64,000 nucleotides of DNA from Polycyclovorans sp964425915 (GTDB lineage Bacteria; Pseudomonadota; Gammaproteobacteria; Nevskiales; Nevskiaceae). The translations under genes and the position numbers were made by a program. The notes beneath the pieces were generated by a model that had not been told where the DNA came from, searched no databases, and worked only from the letters and a program-made list of their open reading frames with translations. Numbering within the stretch: the stretch's first letter is position 1; the number at the start of each line of letters is the position of its first letter. This document shows, piece after piece, positions 41,536 to 50,180 of the stretch. The stretch covers positions 310,001-374,000 of the forward strand of contig CAYROO010000001.1 in the NCBI GenBank assembly GCA_964425915.1, given 5' to 3'.

Positions 41536-44397
41536 CTACAGCCCGGTCACAGCAATGTCGGTCGAGGCATCGCCGCCCACACAGGTCACGGTTGCGGAAC
41601 CTGTTCCGCCATTCCCAGTGTTCTCGATGGTGACGGCACCGGAGCCCGACACACCGGTCGCCCGATCGCCATCGCTGTTGGGGAGCACCGTTACATCAAG
41701 CGAGAAGAATTCTCCGGCCAGGTTGTTAAAGCCTTGAAGTAGCGAAGAGACGAAACACGCTAGCCCGCTGTACGGCAACGGAATCGTGTCACCACCATCG
41801 CGCAACAACAACCCAATGGTGGTGGCGTCGCCCTGACCCAGCGCGATCTGATCGACGGTAGGCTCCAACGTACCTCCGGCGATGGCCTTGAAACAATAGT
41901 CGCCCTGGTTGATCGCCGCCACGGCGTCGCCCGCAGAGGCTGACACGATCACCTGTCGGGATTGCGGAATGCGTGAGCGGCGATCGCGGTCACTGTATGA
42001 ACGATCGGCATAGGGATACCCGTAACAGCCCGTGAAGATGGTCCGCACATTGGCGGGATAGGTCACGCGGAACTCGGCAATGCCATTTCGGGTGACCCCG
42101 GTACCGGGCATCAGCGTGCCGTCGTCGACGTTGAAGCCCGCGATCTGTGCACCCGACAGCGCCGCGCCCACCCAGAACTCTCCATTGCTGAGCGTCTCCG
42201 TGTAGGGCACATGGGCATCCAGAGCGGTCGCCGAAACAGTCGCACCGACCACCCGACGTTTGTCGGCAGTCGCGGCATTACGAATAAGGATGAGATCGTT
42301 GGGCTGGATCCCACGCGGAATGTCATTTCGGGTGATGGTGGAGGTGAAGTCGCTCGCACCCGACAACTGCCCCAGCAAGCCACAGCCGCTGGCCTCCCCT
42401 CCTGCCGTAGGTTCGGTGGCACAGCGCCGCCGGATCAGGCTGGTACCTGTCCGTGTCAAGCTTGGCGAACCCGTGGCAGTCGCCCCTGAGGCATCGTGCA
42501 GAATCACCGAATCCATCAGCGCCAAGTTCACCACCGTGCCGTCAGGCACGCTGTTGCCATAGCGATCGGTCACATCAACCTTGCCTTTCAGGCGATAGTT
42601 CCCGTTGTTCAGGTCTTCGATGGCATCGGTGATGGGCTGCGTGAAGACGATGGTATGCGGCGGGCCAGACGCGATCGACAGCTGCGGCAAGGCTGCTCGC
42701 GCTGCGATCTGACCGGGCACAGCAAAACTGGTGCCCGTCGACCGGAGTACTGAAAATTCAATCTGCACGGAGCCGGGCAACGTCCCGCTCTGAAGGGTGA
42801 CAACGGCAGAACCATTGCGCGTTCGAACCGCAAGCACGCCTCCAGAGCCGCTTGACACGACCGATCCATCGGCAGCTCGCCCGGATAGCACCTCGCCTCC
42901 ATTGGGCCGAGCGACCAGACGCGCTTGCAAATTGTTGAGGCTGTCGCTGCCGTACAAAGCCTCGTTAATCAGATTGCCCGCAGAGTCGAGCACATCCACC
43001 GTAATGAAGCTCTGCTCCAACTGCCCCACCTGCGCAACACTGACGCGCTCGGTCGAGAGGCTGAAACGGATGGAAGCGGGCTCACCGGTGCTAGAGGACT
43101 CGAATCCAAGTGAAGCGGTCAGCGCAGGCACATCCTGAACCGACAGGCTTGCACTGCCATCGACATTTGGCGCCCGGATGCTGAACTGTGCGCGCCCGTC
43201 AGCGAGTGGTTTGGTGATCCCGTCGACGACCGTACCGGCACTGGTCAATAGCGTGACAGGCCTGTCGTTGGCGACGGGGTTGCCGAAGGCGTCGTTCAGC
43301 AGAACTGTGGCGGTGCTGAGCGAGCTGCCGTCTGCGGGGACGACGCTGGGGTTAACAGTCAGGCTCGACATGACAGCGCTGGGTGGCCCTGCAACGATCG
43401 GCAAGGTGGTTTCGGAGCGTAGGCCCGCAACCGATGCCTGAATCGAAGCATTCGTCACGTAGGTGGGCGGCACAAAGCTTACGACCGCCCGTCCATTACT
43501 GTCTGTCAGTGCCGGATTGGGCGATACCGTACCATCCGAGACATCGAAGGCGACTTGAGCGCCGTTCACAGGGGCGCCGCTGACGTCGGATACGTCTGCA
43601 ATAAGTGCTACAGCCGAGGAACCAGCGGTCACCTGCTGCGCCCCGGTTGAGAGGGCAATACCGGTGATTAGCTGTGCCTGAACCTGAACGGACAACACAC
43701 TGTTCGCCACCAACCCGCCAGCGTTCCTCACGCGCAAAGTGTCTTGCCCCGCGTTAGTGCCCGCCAGGTAAGTCACCTGAGCGATACCGCTGTCGGTGGT
43801 TGTAGCGGTCACAACGTCGAAACGCCCACCACTGGCAGGCACCGGAACATCGAAAGAAAGAATCTCTCCTGTGACGGGGTTGCCGTTGGCGTCTGTCGCA
43901 ACCGCAGTGACCGAGACTGCGGTGCCGGGCTGAACGACCGAGGGTGAAAGGCTAATCTGAAGCTGATCGATCGGACCGGAATCAAATTGCACAGTCGCTG
44001 AGCCTGCTAATCCCGAAACGCTCTCGCGCGCCACGACTACGGCAGAGCCCCGCTGGATGGGACTCCGCAACAGCACCTCCGCGAGCCCCTGCGTATTGGT
44101 GACCGCGCTCGGCGTCTGCAAGGTCCCCGCGCTGGTCGAGAAGTTTACCGTGCGTCCCGCAACCCCAAAGCCGTCGGCATCTTGAACCGCTGCCCGGAGA
44201 AGGACCGTAGACTGACCATCAGCGATGGCGCCATTTTGCGCGGACGTCAACCCCACCGTGGCCGGGACGCCGGTTCCTCCGCCATCACCGCCGCCGTTAG
44301 TTCCGTCTCCCGAGAAGCCACCATCGCCCCCGCACGCCGCAAGCCCGACGATCAGCAACCCGAAGAGGGCCGCACGCAAGCCGCTCGATTCCGTCAT
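41536..44397 (-). CDS. large Ig-repeat (Big_1/invasin-like) surface lipoprotein
   Basis: This 953-residue protein has a signal peptide with lipobox LAAC (Cys about 22) followed by a Gly/Asp-rich linker. It then has at least four bacterial Ig-like repeats of 85-100 residues. Each contains a phrase such as VQDADGFGVAGRTVNFSTSA, VATDANGNPVTGEILSF, VSDVSGAPVNGAQVAFDVSD or LNDAFGNPVANDRPVTLLTS. The C-terminal 350 residues contain more beta-rich modules, a Cys-bearing region and VTCVGGDASTDIAVTGL at the end. It is likely an outer-membrane-anchored adhesin or structural protein. The ATG at 44397 follows GGGGGAG; a GTG two codons earlier is less likely. Codon use is less GC-biased than in its neighbours, which may indicate acquisition. 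Confidence 0.85.
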   Translation of the reverse strand: MTESSGLRAALFGLLIVGLAACGGDGGFSGDGTNGGGDGGGTGVPATVGLTSAQNGAIADGQSTVLLRAAVQDADGFGVAGRTVNFSTSAGTLQTPSAVTNTQGLAEVLLRSPIQRGSAVVVARESVSGLAGSATVQFDSGPIDQLQISLSPSVVQPGTAVSVTAVATDANGNPVTGEILSFDVPVPASGGRFDVVTATTTDSGIAQVTYLAGTNAGQDTLRVRNAGGLVANSVLSVQVQAQLITGIALSTGAQQVTAGSSAVALIADVSDVSGAPVNGAQVAFDVSDGTVSPNPALTDSNGRAVVSFVPPTYVTNASIQASVAGLRSETTLPIVAGPPSAVMSSLTVNPSVVPADGSSLSTATVLLNDAFGNPVANDRPVTLLTSAGTVVDGITKPLADGRAQFSIRAPNVDGSASLSVQDVPALTASLGFESSSTGEPASIRFSLSTERVSVAQVGQLEQSFITVDVLDSAGNLINEALYGSDSLNNLQARLVARPNGGEVLSGRAADGSVVSSGSGGVLAVRTRNGSAVVTLQSGTLPGSVQIEFSVLRSTGTSFAVPGQIAARAALPQLSIASGPPHTIVFTQPITDAIEDLNNGNYRLKGKVDVTDRYGNSVPDGTVVNLALMDSVILHDASGATATGSPSLTRTGTSLIRRRCATEPTAGGEASGCGLLGQLSGASDFTSTITRNDIPRGIQPNDLILIRNAATADKRRVVGATVSATALDAHVPYTETLSNGEFWVGAALSGAQIAGFNVDDGTLMPGTGVTRNGIAEFRVTYPANVRTIFTGCYGYPYADRSYSDRDRRSRIPQSRQVIVSASAGDAVAAINQGDYCFKAIAGGTLEPTVDQIALGQGDATTIGLLLRDGGDTIPLPYSGLACFVSSLLQGFNNLAGEFFSLDVTVLPNSDGDRATGVSGSGAVTIENTGNGGTGSATVTCVGGDASTDIAVTGL

Positions 44398-44765
44398 GAC
44401 CACTCCCCCGCAATACCAGCGCCCCGACGCCGAGGCATGCGAGGGATGCTAGCCAGCATTTGTTGCTGCGGCAAGCACATAGCTCCGATATTTCATGCCG
44501 TGCGTCAGCTGAGATGCACCGCTGCAAGCCCCTGCGCCTGAGCCGGCCGCTCGGCCATCCATGCCTGAACCGACCATTGCCAGCGACGACACCGCGAACG
44601 CTCGAGATGGCGCGCATCGCGGACACCATGCGGTCACAGGTATTACACTGGCGCCTTAAGCAGGGCAGCGGATTGCATGCAGGCGGTCGACACGCAGGAT
44701 GTGGCCTTCAATTGCGGCTGCAGGGTCGGCCATCCCACCTCGCCGTACCCTCGCGCATCAGGATT
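44398..44765. other. intergenic region between the Ig-repeat gene and tRNA-Arg
   Basis: These 368 bases hold no reading frame I would defend. A candidate minus-strand promoter for the Ig-repeat lipoprotein lies near 44446-44474. The plus-strand part should contain the tRNA-Arg promoter; only a weak TACCCT-like -10 (about 44746) was seen. The stretch is slightly richer in A+T near 44450-44500 than the rest. No long repeat of the tRNA 3' end was found here. Confidence 0.5.
44446..44474 (-). promoter_or_regulatory. candidate promoter of the Ig-repeat lipoprotein
   Basis: On the minus strand TTGCCG (44474-44469) and TAGCAT (44451-44446) are separated by 17 bp, about 50 bp before the ATG at 44397. 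Match to sigma-70 consensus is moderate (4 of 6 in each hexamer). Confidence 0.4.
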
Positions 44766-44841
44766 GCCCCGGTAGCTCAGTGGATAGAGCGAACGCCTCC
44801 TAAGCGTTAGGCCGCAGGTTCGATTCCTGCTCGGGGCACCA
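44766..44841 (+). tRNA. tRNA-Arg (anticodon CCT)
   Basis: A 76-base cloverleaf is complete: acceptor GCCCCGG/TCGGGGC, D-arm GCTC-AGTGGATAG-AGC, anticodon stem-loop AACGC-CTCCTAA-GCGTT (anticodon CCT), T-arm GCAGG-TTCGATT-CCTGC and an encoded CCA. It stands immediately upstream of the surface-glycan locus, and tRNA genes of this kind are common integration points. No flanking direct repeat or integrase is seen here. Confidence 0.96.
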
Positions 44842-44886
44842 TCGACTACACTGCCCATCCTCTTTGGCGGCTGCCCATCGCTGTAC

Positions 44887-45930
44887 ATGAACGCCGGTCC
44901 CGATCTCTACATCTGCTCTTCGCGCCGGCACCTCTACGTCGCCACCGGGCTTGCACTGGAAAGCCGGCGCAGCAGCCATCTCCTGGTGGTTGATCAGGCA
45001 TCTGACGCGCCCGACCCCATCGTTTCAGCCATCGCGGCCGAGCCCGGGCTATTTTCCAGCGTCACGGTCTGGGCAAAGCGCTCAGGACGTCGCGGGCTGC
45101 GTCGCGAGCTGGCGGATATCGCAGACCTTGTCGCGCGGGTGCGCCCGGCCACCGTGTCGGGCGGCAATGATCGAAAGTTTCAGTTTCAGTACGCAGTCCG
45201 CCAAGCCAGGGCACTCGATCCGACCTGTCGAGGCATCTACCTCGATGACGGCACCGGCACCTACGAGAGCGGCATTCATCTGCAGTTCTGGCGGGGCTTG
45301 ATGGATCGAACCGTCGTCGCCTGGGCTAAAAAGATCAGCATTGGCACCTGGTATTGCCGTTCACGATATTTCGGCGCCACGCCATGGGTCGACGAATGCC
45401 GCGTTCAGCATCCGGCCCTATTGCCCGCTGTGGTGCGCGCACGAAAGCGGGTGACGGCGTTGGATCCGGAGGCCTTCAAGCGCCCTGATGCTGCCGAACT
45501 GCTGGAGCGTTGCTTCATCGGCCGCCGGGTTGCAGATGATCGCTGGAAAGACTGCGCTGCCATTGTCGTACTCCCGCTCGGCAAGCAGTTTGTTCGGAGT
45601 GGCGGCGATATCGTCCGTTTTGCCGCACAGATTCGTGCCGTGACCCGTGGCTACTCGCCGGTTGGCATCAAGTATCACCCGCGCGAGGTGCGCCCCTACC
45701 TGCCGGCGGACGCCGGGGACATCCTCGTCGACCAGCATATCCCTGCAGAGATTCTGTTCTCACGAGGCCAGCCTCGCCTGATTGTGGGTGACACCTCGTC
45801 GGCGCTGCTGTCGGCACAATGGCTGCAGACCCGCGCCGATATCGTCTCCCTGTGCCCACAGGCCGAGCTCGAGCGCCCGCTTCCCAGTTTGCTCGCGCGC
45901 GCAGGCGTCCGGGTCCAGCCCTATGCGTGA
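44887..45930 (+). CDS. sialyltransferase-like glycosyltransferase, candidate pseudaminyltransferase
   Basis: This 347-residue protein shows the three short motifs shared by bacterial sialyl- and polysialyltransferases (GT38/GT52-like). D120-D121-G122 lies in IYLDDGTGTYESG, H264-P265 in GIKYHPREV, and the Ser pair is in GDTSSALLSAQW (about 304-305). The fold expected is GT-B. Such enzymes use CMP-activated nonulosonic acids. No sialic acid synthesis genes are present, but a full CMP-pseudaminic acid pathway lies 4 kb away. The best inference is therefore transfer of pseudaminic acid, or its derivative, to a glycan or protein. There is no signal peptide or TM, so it acts at the cytoplasmic face. 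Confidence 0.75.
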   Translation: MNAGPDLYICSSRRHLYVATGLALESRRSSHLLVVDQASDAPDPIVSAIAAEPGLFSSVTVWAKRSGRRGLRRELADIADLVARVRPATVSGGNDRKFQFQYAVRQARALDPTCRGIYLDDGTGTYESGIHLQFWRGLMDRTVVAWAKKISIGTWYCRSRYFGATPWVDECRVQHPALLPAVVRARKRVTALDPEAFKRPDAAELLERCFIGRRVADDRWKDCAAIVVLPLGKQFVRSGGDIVRFAAQIRAVTRGYSPVGIKYHPREVRPYLPADAGDILVDQHIPAEILFSRGQPRLIVGDTSSALLSAQWLQTRADIVSLCPQAELERPLPSLLARAGVRVQPYA

Positions 45931-45956
45931 TGGTGGGGTTGGCGAGGTCATGATTC

Positions 45957-47492
45957 GTGCTCTTCAATAGCCCTATCTTTCTCTTCGCCTTCCTGCCGCT
46001 GACCTTGGTCGGCTACGCCGTGCTGCTGCGTACCGCGGGTGGCCGCGGGGTAATGGCCTACCTCAGCGGCGCCTCGCTGCTGTTCTACTCCTGGTGGAAC
46101 CCGGCCTACACGCCGTTGATCGTCCTGACCGTGCTCGCCAACTATGGCCTCGGACATGTCATCGCTACGGCATCCGGACAACCGCGACGACTGCTGACGA
46201 CCCTCGGCGTATCCGGCAACCTGGGCCTGCTCGGCTATTTCAAGTACGCCGGATTCTTTGCGCAGATCGCCAACGATCTGGCGGGAACACAGTGGGCATT
46301 TCTGGCGCCCGCCCTGCCGCTGGCCATCTCCTTCTACACATTTCAGCAGATCTCGTTTCTGCTCGATATTCACCAGCGAAAAACCGCAGCCCCTGCGTTT
46401 TGGGACTACGCCGCATACGTGCTGTTCTTCCCACAGTTGATTGCCGGCCCCATCGTCCATCACAAAACCTTCTTCCGACAACGCGAGGACTTACTGTCAC
46501 CTCAGCGACTCGGCGAGGACATCGTGATCGGCATGTCGATCTTCGCGATCGGGCTGTTCAAGAAGGTGGTGATCGCCGATAACTTTGCCACGCACGCCAC
46601 GCCGGTATTCAGCGCCGCGCAAGCCGGCGACCCACTGCATGCATTCGAAGCCTTCCGCGGGGTGGCGGCCTACACCCTGCAGATCTACTTCGACTTTTCC
46701 GGCTACTCGGACATGGCGATCGGTCTTGGACGCTGCTTCGGCATCCGCCTGCCGACCAACTTCAATTCGCCCTACCGTGCCGCCAGCATCATCGAGTTCT
46801 GGCGCTGCTGGCACATGACACTCAGTCAGTTTCTACGCGACTACCTGTATATCCCCATGGGTGGGAACCGAAATGGGCGCATTCGCCGTCACATCAATTT
46901 GTTCCTGACCATGCTGATTGGTGGACTCTGGCACGGCGCCAGTTGGACTTTTGTGTTTTGGGGCGCGCTGCATGGCGCGTACCTGATGGTCAACCACGGC
47001 TGGAACCGATTGACGGATCACGCCCACTGGCTGCGGCTTCCAGGCTGGATGGGGCGGATCATCACGTTGCTGGCGGTGATGCTCGCATGGATCTTCTTCC
47101 GGGCCGAAAGCTTCGCCGCCGCCGGGCACCTTCTGAAGGCATTCCTGGTGATCCCGGTTGAAAGCCTGACGTCGACGACAGGGCTGCTGTCCTGGCTCGG
47201 CTTCGAGGTCGTCGAGACCAAGATTCGCAGCGACGATACGCTGTATTTCTGGCTGTTCCCGGTGTTCATCATGCTGTGTTGGTGGCTCCCCAATACCCAA
47301 CAGATCTTTGCCCGTACACAACCCACGGCTGAGTCACTGGATACGCCCATCACCCTGTTGCCCCGACAACAGCGCACCGGCTGGCTGCTATGGAAGCCCA
47401 GCCTCCGCTGGGCCATGGTGGTTGGGGCAGCCGCTGCGGCCAGCCTGCTCAGCCTTCAGCAGGTTTCCGAATTTCTCTACTTCCAGTTCTGA
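45957..47492 (+). CDS. MBOAT family membrane-bound O-acyltransferase (AlgI-like)
   Basis: This 511-residue polytopic inner-membrane protein resembles AlgI and DltB, which pass acyl (usually acetyl) groups across the membrane to surface polysaccharides. Seen are FNSPIFLFAFLPLTLVGYAV at the N-terminus, FPQLIAGPIVHHKTF (about residue 160), FWRCWHMTLSQFLRDYLYIP (about 281-300) and the catalytic-His region GLWHGASWTFVFWGALHG (about 322-339). The start is GTG at 45957, with a GAGG upstream. It overlaps the SGNH-like gene by TGATG, so the two are a functional pair. The probable role is O-acetylation of the glycan made by this locus. Confidence 0.9.
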   Translation: MLFNSPIFLFAFLPLTLVGYAVLLRTAGGRGVMAYLSGASLLFYSWWNPAYTPLIVLTVLANYGLGHVIATASGQPRRLLTTLGVSGNLGLLGYFKYAGFFAQIANDLAGTQWAFLAPALPLAISFYTFQQISFLLDIHQRKTAAPAFWDYAAYVLFFPQLIAGPIVHHKTFFRQREDLLSPQRLGEDIVIGMSIFAIGLFKKVVIADNFATHATPVFSAAQAGDPLHAFEAFRGVAAYTLQIYFDFSGYSDMAIGLGRCFGIRLPTNFNSPYRAASIIEFWRCWHMTLSQFLRDYLYIPMGGNRNGRIRRHINLFLTMLIGGLWHGASWTFVFWGALHGAYLMVNHGWNRLTDHAHWLRLPGWMGRIITLLAVMLAWIFFRAESFAAAGHLLKAFLVIPVESLTSTTGLLSWLGFEVVETKIRSDDTLYFWLFPVFIMLCWWLPNTQQIFARTQPTAESLDTPITLLPRQQRTGWLLWKPSLRWAMVVGAAAAASLLSLQQVSEFLYFQF

Positions 47493-48565
47493 TGCGCACT
47501 GAACGCAGCATTCGCTCATACCGCCTGGCACTGGTCGCCATGGTGCTCATGTTGGTAGGCGGCACTTTGCTGCTGAACTGCGTGGTGGATCCGCTCTGGC
47601 ATTTCGCTGGCAACCAGATCACCGGTATCAACATCGGCTTCAACGAACGTCAGTCCAAGCTGAATCTGGCGAAAAAGCGCGCATCCGATGCCGACTGCGT
47701 GATCTACGGCAGCTCACGCGCAACCTTGCTCGACGGCCGCTATTTCGCGGAGCGTCAGTGCTTCAACATGGCGGTTTCCGAAGGTCTCGCCCCGGAATTT
47801 CCGCACTATGCGCGTGCGCTCAAGCAGGCAGGGCTGCAGGCTGAGTGGGTTGTGCTCGGCGCCGATGACCTCTCGTTCTTCAATCCGCCAGACCGCAACA
47901 ATGCGCCCGCCTGGCTCCGTGAAAACAGTCCGGCGCCGCTGTGGTGGCAAGACTATCTGTCGCTGGATGCACTGCAGTTCAGTCTCCGCGCACTGGCGGG
48001 AAAATCACCCACACCCCGCTACTACCGCCCCGACTTCTCCATCGCCATCGAGGCCGGGCGGCGCGTGTATCGGCCCAGCCCAGATGAGTTGGTGCCGCTG
48101 GCGCTGCCCGCAGCAGAGCAGGATCTCAGCCAGCGCCGCACGGCCTACCCTGATTTTATGGATGCCTATCGTCAGCTGCAGGCCGCCCACGCCGATGCGC
48201 ACTGGATGGTTTATGTCCCGCCGATCAGCCTGTGGCGCCTTGCCGGGATGATCCGGCGCGGGGAGCTGGAGGACTATCTCGACAGTATCCACAGGCTGAC
48301 CACGCTTGGCGCCCCGGTGATGGATTTCTCGGTGCCGAGCGCACTGACCGCCGATGCCTCGGCCACTTATGACGGATCGCACTTCGATCTCGCCAGCAAC
48401 CGCCGGCTTGCCGCGATGATCATGGCGGGCGAATGCGAGGACTGTCTGCGCGTCGACCGGTTGACCCGCTCGCAATATGGTGACGCCTTCCATGAGGCAT
48501 ACCGGGTGTGGCGCAAGCGCATGCTCAGCGACGTCGCGTCGCCCGCCAACGGGCAACGGGACTGA
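47492..48565 (+). CDS. SGNH-hydrolase-like partner of the MBOAT acyltransferase
   Basis: This 357-residue protein has one N-terminal transmembrane helix (about residues 12-34) and a periplasmic domain. The domain starts with IYGSSRATLLDGRYF (block I, Ser about 71) and ends with a DxxH-like pair in YDGSHFDLASNRRLAA (about 316). These are the catalytic blocks of SGNH/AlgJ-type O-acetyltransferases that accept the acyl group from an MBOAT protein. The start at 47492 overlaps the MBOAT stop. It converges with pseI with an 8-bp gap. The acceptor is inferred from context only. Confidence 0.75.
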   Translation: MRTERSIRSYRLALVAMVLMLVGGTLLLNCVVDPLWHFAGNQITGINIGFNERQSKLNLAKKRASDADCVIYGSSRATLLDGRYFAERQCFNMAVSEGLAPEFPHYARALKQAGLQAEWVVLGADDLSFFNPPDRNNAPAWLRENSPAPLWWQDYLSLDALQFSLRALAGKSPTPRYYRPDFSIAIEAGRRVYRPSPDELVPLALPAAEQDLSQRRTAYPDFMDAYRQLQAAHADAHWMVYVPPISLWRLAGMIRRGELEDYLDSIHRLTTLGAPVMDFSVPSALTADASATYDGSHFDLASNRRLAAMIMAGECEDCLRVDRLTRSQYGDAFHEAYRVWRKRMLSDVASPANGQRD

Positions 48566-48573
48566 CCGGCAGG

Positions 48574-49641
48574 CTACTCCTCGAAGAACAGGTCCCAGCG
48601 TACGGGGGTATGGCGGGCGACGTCGACGCGCAGCCGTCGACCCACCACCGCATCCCAGTGTTTCGGCGCAAGCCCAAAACCCGGCCGCACACTGCGGATC
48701 GACTGGGCGGTGACCCGGTCGCCGGCTTTGAGGTCTTCCACGAAGTAGAGACTGCGCCGAAACTGCGCGTTGCCCTGCTCGCTGGATTTGCGACCGTAGT
48801 CGACGGCACCAAGGGAATCGAACGCGGTGCGGGCGCCCTGCACCAACTGCCGGAGTTCCTCGGGCTGCAGTGAGAAGCTGTCATCCGGCCCACCAGCATT
48901 GCGATCCAGGGTGAAGTGCTTTTCGATAATGCGGGCGCCGAGCGCTACGCTGGCGATGGCTGTCGTGTTGTCCAAGGTGTGGTCGGAGAGCCCGGTCACC
49001 AGACCGAAGCGGCCGATCATGTCGGGGATTGTGCGCAGGTTGTAGTCTGCGGCCGGTGCCGGATAGCCGCTGACGCAGTGCAGGATGGCCAGCGCCTTGC
49101 AGCCCCCGTCGCGGGCCGCTGCCACCGCCTCGCCGATTTCATCGGCATCGGCCATGCCGGTGGAAATGATCATGGGCTTGCCAGTGCCGGCGACATAGCG
49201 AATCAAGGGGAGATCGACCGCCTCGAACGATGCGATCTTGTAGGCGGGCGCGTTGAGATCTTCCAGCAGATCGACTGCTGTCGCGTCGAATGGCGAACTG
49301 AAGATCGCAATGCCGTTGGCCGCGGCATGGTCAAACAGCGTCTTGTGCCACGCCCAGGGCATATGGGCCTGGGCATACAGGTCGAACAGCCGTTGTCCGT
49401 CCCATAGGCCCCCGCGAATACGGAAGTCCTCGCCGTCGGCATCCAGGGTAATGGTGTCAGGCCGGTAGGTTTGCAGTTTGACGGCATCTGCTCCTGCCGC
49501 GGCCGCGGCCTCTACGATCCGTTTAGCGGTCTCGAGCGAGCCATTGTGATTGGCCGACAGCTCGGCGATCACGTAGGGCGGCTGGTCCACGCCGATGGCG
49601 CGCCCGGCGATGCTGAAGCCTGTGGCGAGCGGCAGGTTCAT
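48574..49641 (-). CDS. pseI: pseudaminic acid synthase
   Basis: PseI condenses 2,4-diacetamido-2,4,6-trideoxy-L-altrose with phosphoenolpyruvate to make pseudaminic acid. The 355-residue NeuB-family protein has VIAELSANHNGSLETAKRIV (about residues 23-42), a TIM barrel with IFSSPFDATAVDLLE and IIEKHFTLDRNAGGPDDSFS (about 236-255), and a C-terminal SAF/antifreeze-like domain (about 290-355). The start 49641 overlaps the pseH stop as ATGA; a longer in-frame start at 49674 is possible but lies inside pseH. It is the last gene of the eight-gene minus-strand operon. Confidence 0.93.
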   Translation of the reverse strand: MNLPLATGFSIAGRAIGVDQPPYVIAELSANHNGSLETAKRIVEAAAAAGADAVKLQTYRPDTITLDADGEDFRIRGGLWDGQRLFDLYAQAHMPWAWHKTLFDHAAANGIAIFSSPFDATAVDLLEDLNAPAYKIASFEAVDLPLIRYVAGTGKPMIISTGMADADEIGEAVAAARDGGCKALAILHCVSGYPAPAADYNLRTIPDMIGRFGLVTGLSDHTLDNTTAIASVALGARIIEKHFTLDRNAGGPDDSFSLQPEELRQLVQGARTAFDSLGAVDYGRKSSEQGNAQFRRSLYFVEDLKAGDRVTAQSIRSVRPGFGLAPKHWDAVVGRRLRVDVARHTPVRWDLFFEE

Positions 49642-50180
49642 GGCGATATCGATGCCCCGGATGATGGCGACCACTCCGTACGGAGCAGCCCGAAACAGTG
49701 GACGTCCTGATAGCCACCCTCCTGCGGGTGGTGCTCGCGCAAAACCCCCTCCTGGACAAATCCCAGACGACGGTGAAATTGCAGGGAGCGTTCATTGCGG
49801 GCCAGGACCTGCCCAAACACCTTATGAAAATCCAGCGCCCGGAACCCATGGTCGAGCGCGGCCACGCCGAGTCCATAGCCGCTGCCACGCGGTACCTCGG
49901 GGGCCAGGTAGAACCCCCACTCGGCCACACCGGCCTCGCCGATTCGATTGAATTGGACGAACCCGGCCGGGCCGTCCATTTCATAAATCAGCAGGTGGCG
50001 GCTGCTGAGTCCCTGACTGTTGGCAAACCACTTCGCATGTGCCTCCGCCGTCACCGGCGCCCGCTGAAACATGTAGCGATTGACCTCCGGATGGTTGCGC
50101 CAGGCGCGCACGCACTCCAGGTCCTCCTCGCACATCGGACGAACCCTTCCGATCGGCGCTGTTGGCGAATCTGCGGTCAT
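49638..50180 (-). CDS. pseH: UDP-4-amino-4,6-dideoxy-N-acetyl-beta-L-altrosamine N-acetyltransferase
   Basis: PseH acetylates the 4-amino group of the pseudaminic acid precursor. This 180-residue GNAT protein has RAWRNHPEVNRYMF (about residues 28-41), EWGFYLAPEVPRGSGYGLGV (about 90) with the acetyl-CoA loop, and VLARNERSLQFHRRLGFVQE (about 125-144). The start at 50180 is chosen because it overlaps the pseG stop as ATGA and gives the family's usual length; the frame is open further upstream, but that stretch has no family match. Confidence 0.92.
   Translation of the reverse strand: MTADSPTAPIGRVRPMCEEDLECVRAWRNHPEVNRYMFQRAPVTAEAHAKWFANSQGLSSRHLLIYEMDGPAGFVQFNRIGEAGVAEWGFYLAPEVPRGSGYGLGVAALDHGFRALDFHKVFGQVLARNERSLQFHRRLGFVQEGVLREHHPQEGGYQDVHCFGLLRTEWSPSSGASISP

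Noticed and set aside
44460..44810. 116-codon plus-strand frame before and across tRNA-Arg
   Set aside because: It runs through the tRNA gene, has no ribosome site and has an unstructured Arg/Leu-rich composition.
44766..44841. tRNA-Arg as a proven attachment site of an integrated island
   Set aside because: No second copy of the tRNA 3' end and no integrase or recombinase gene were found in the window.
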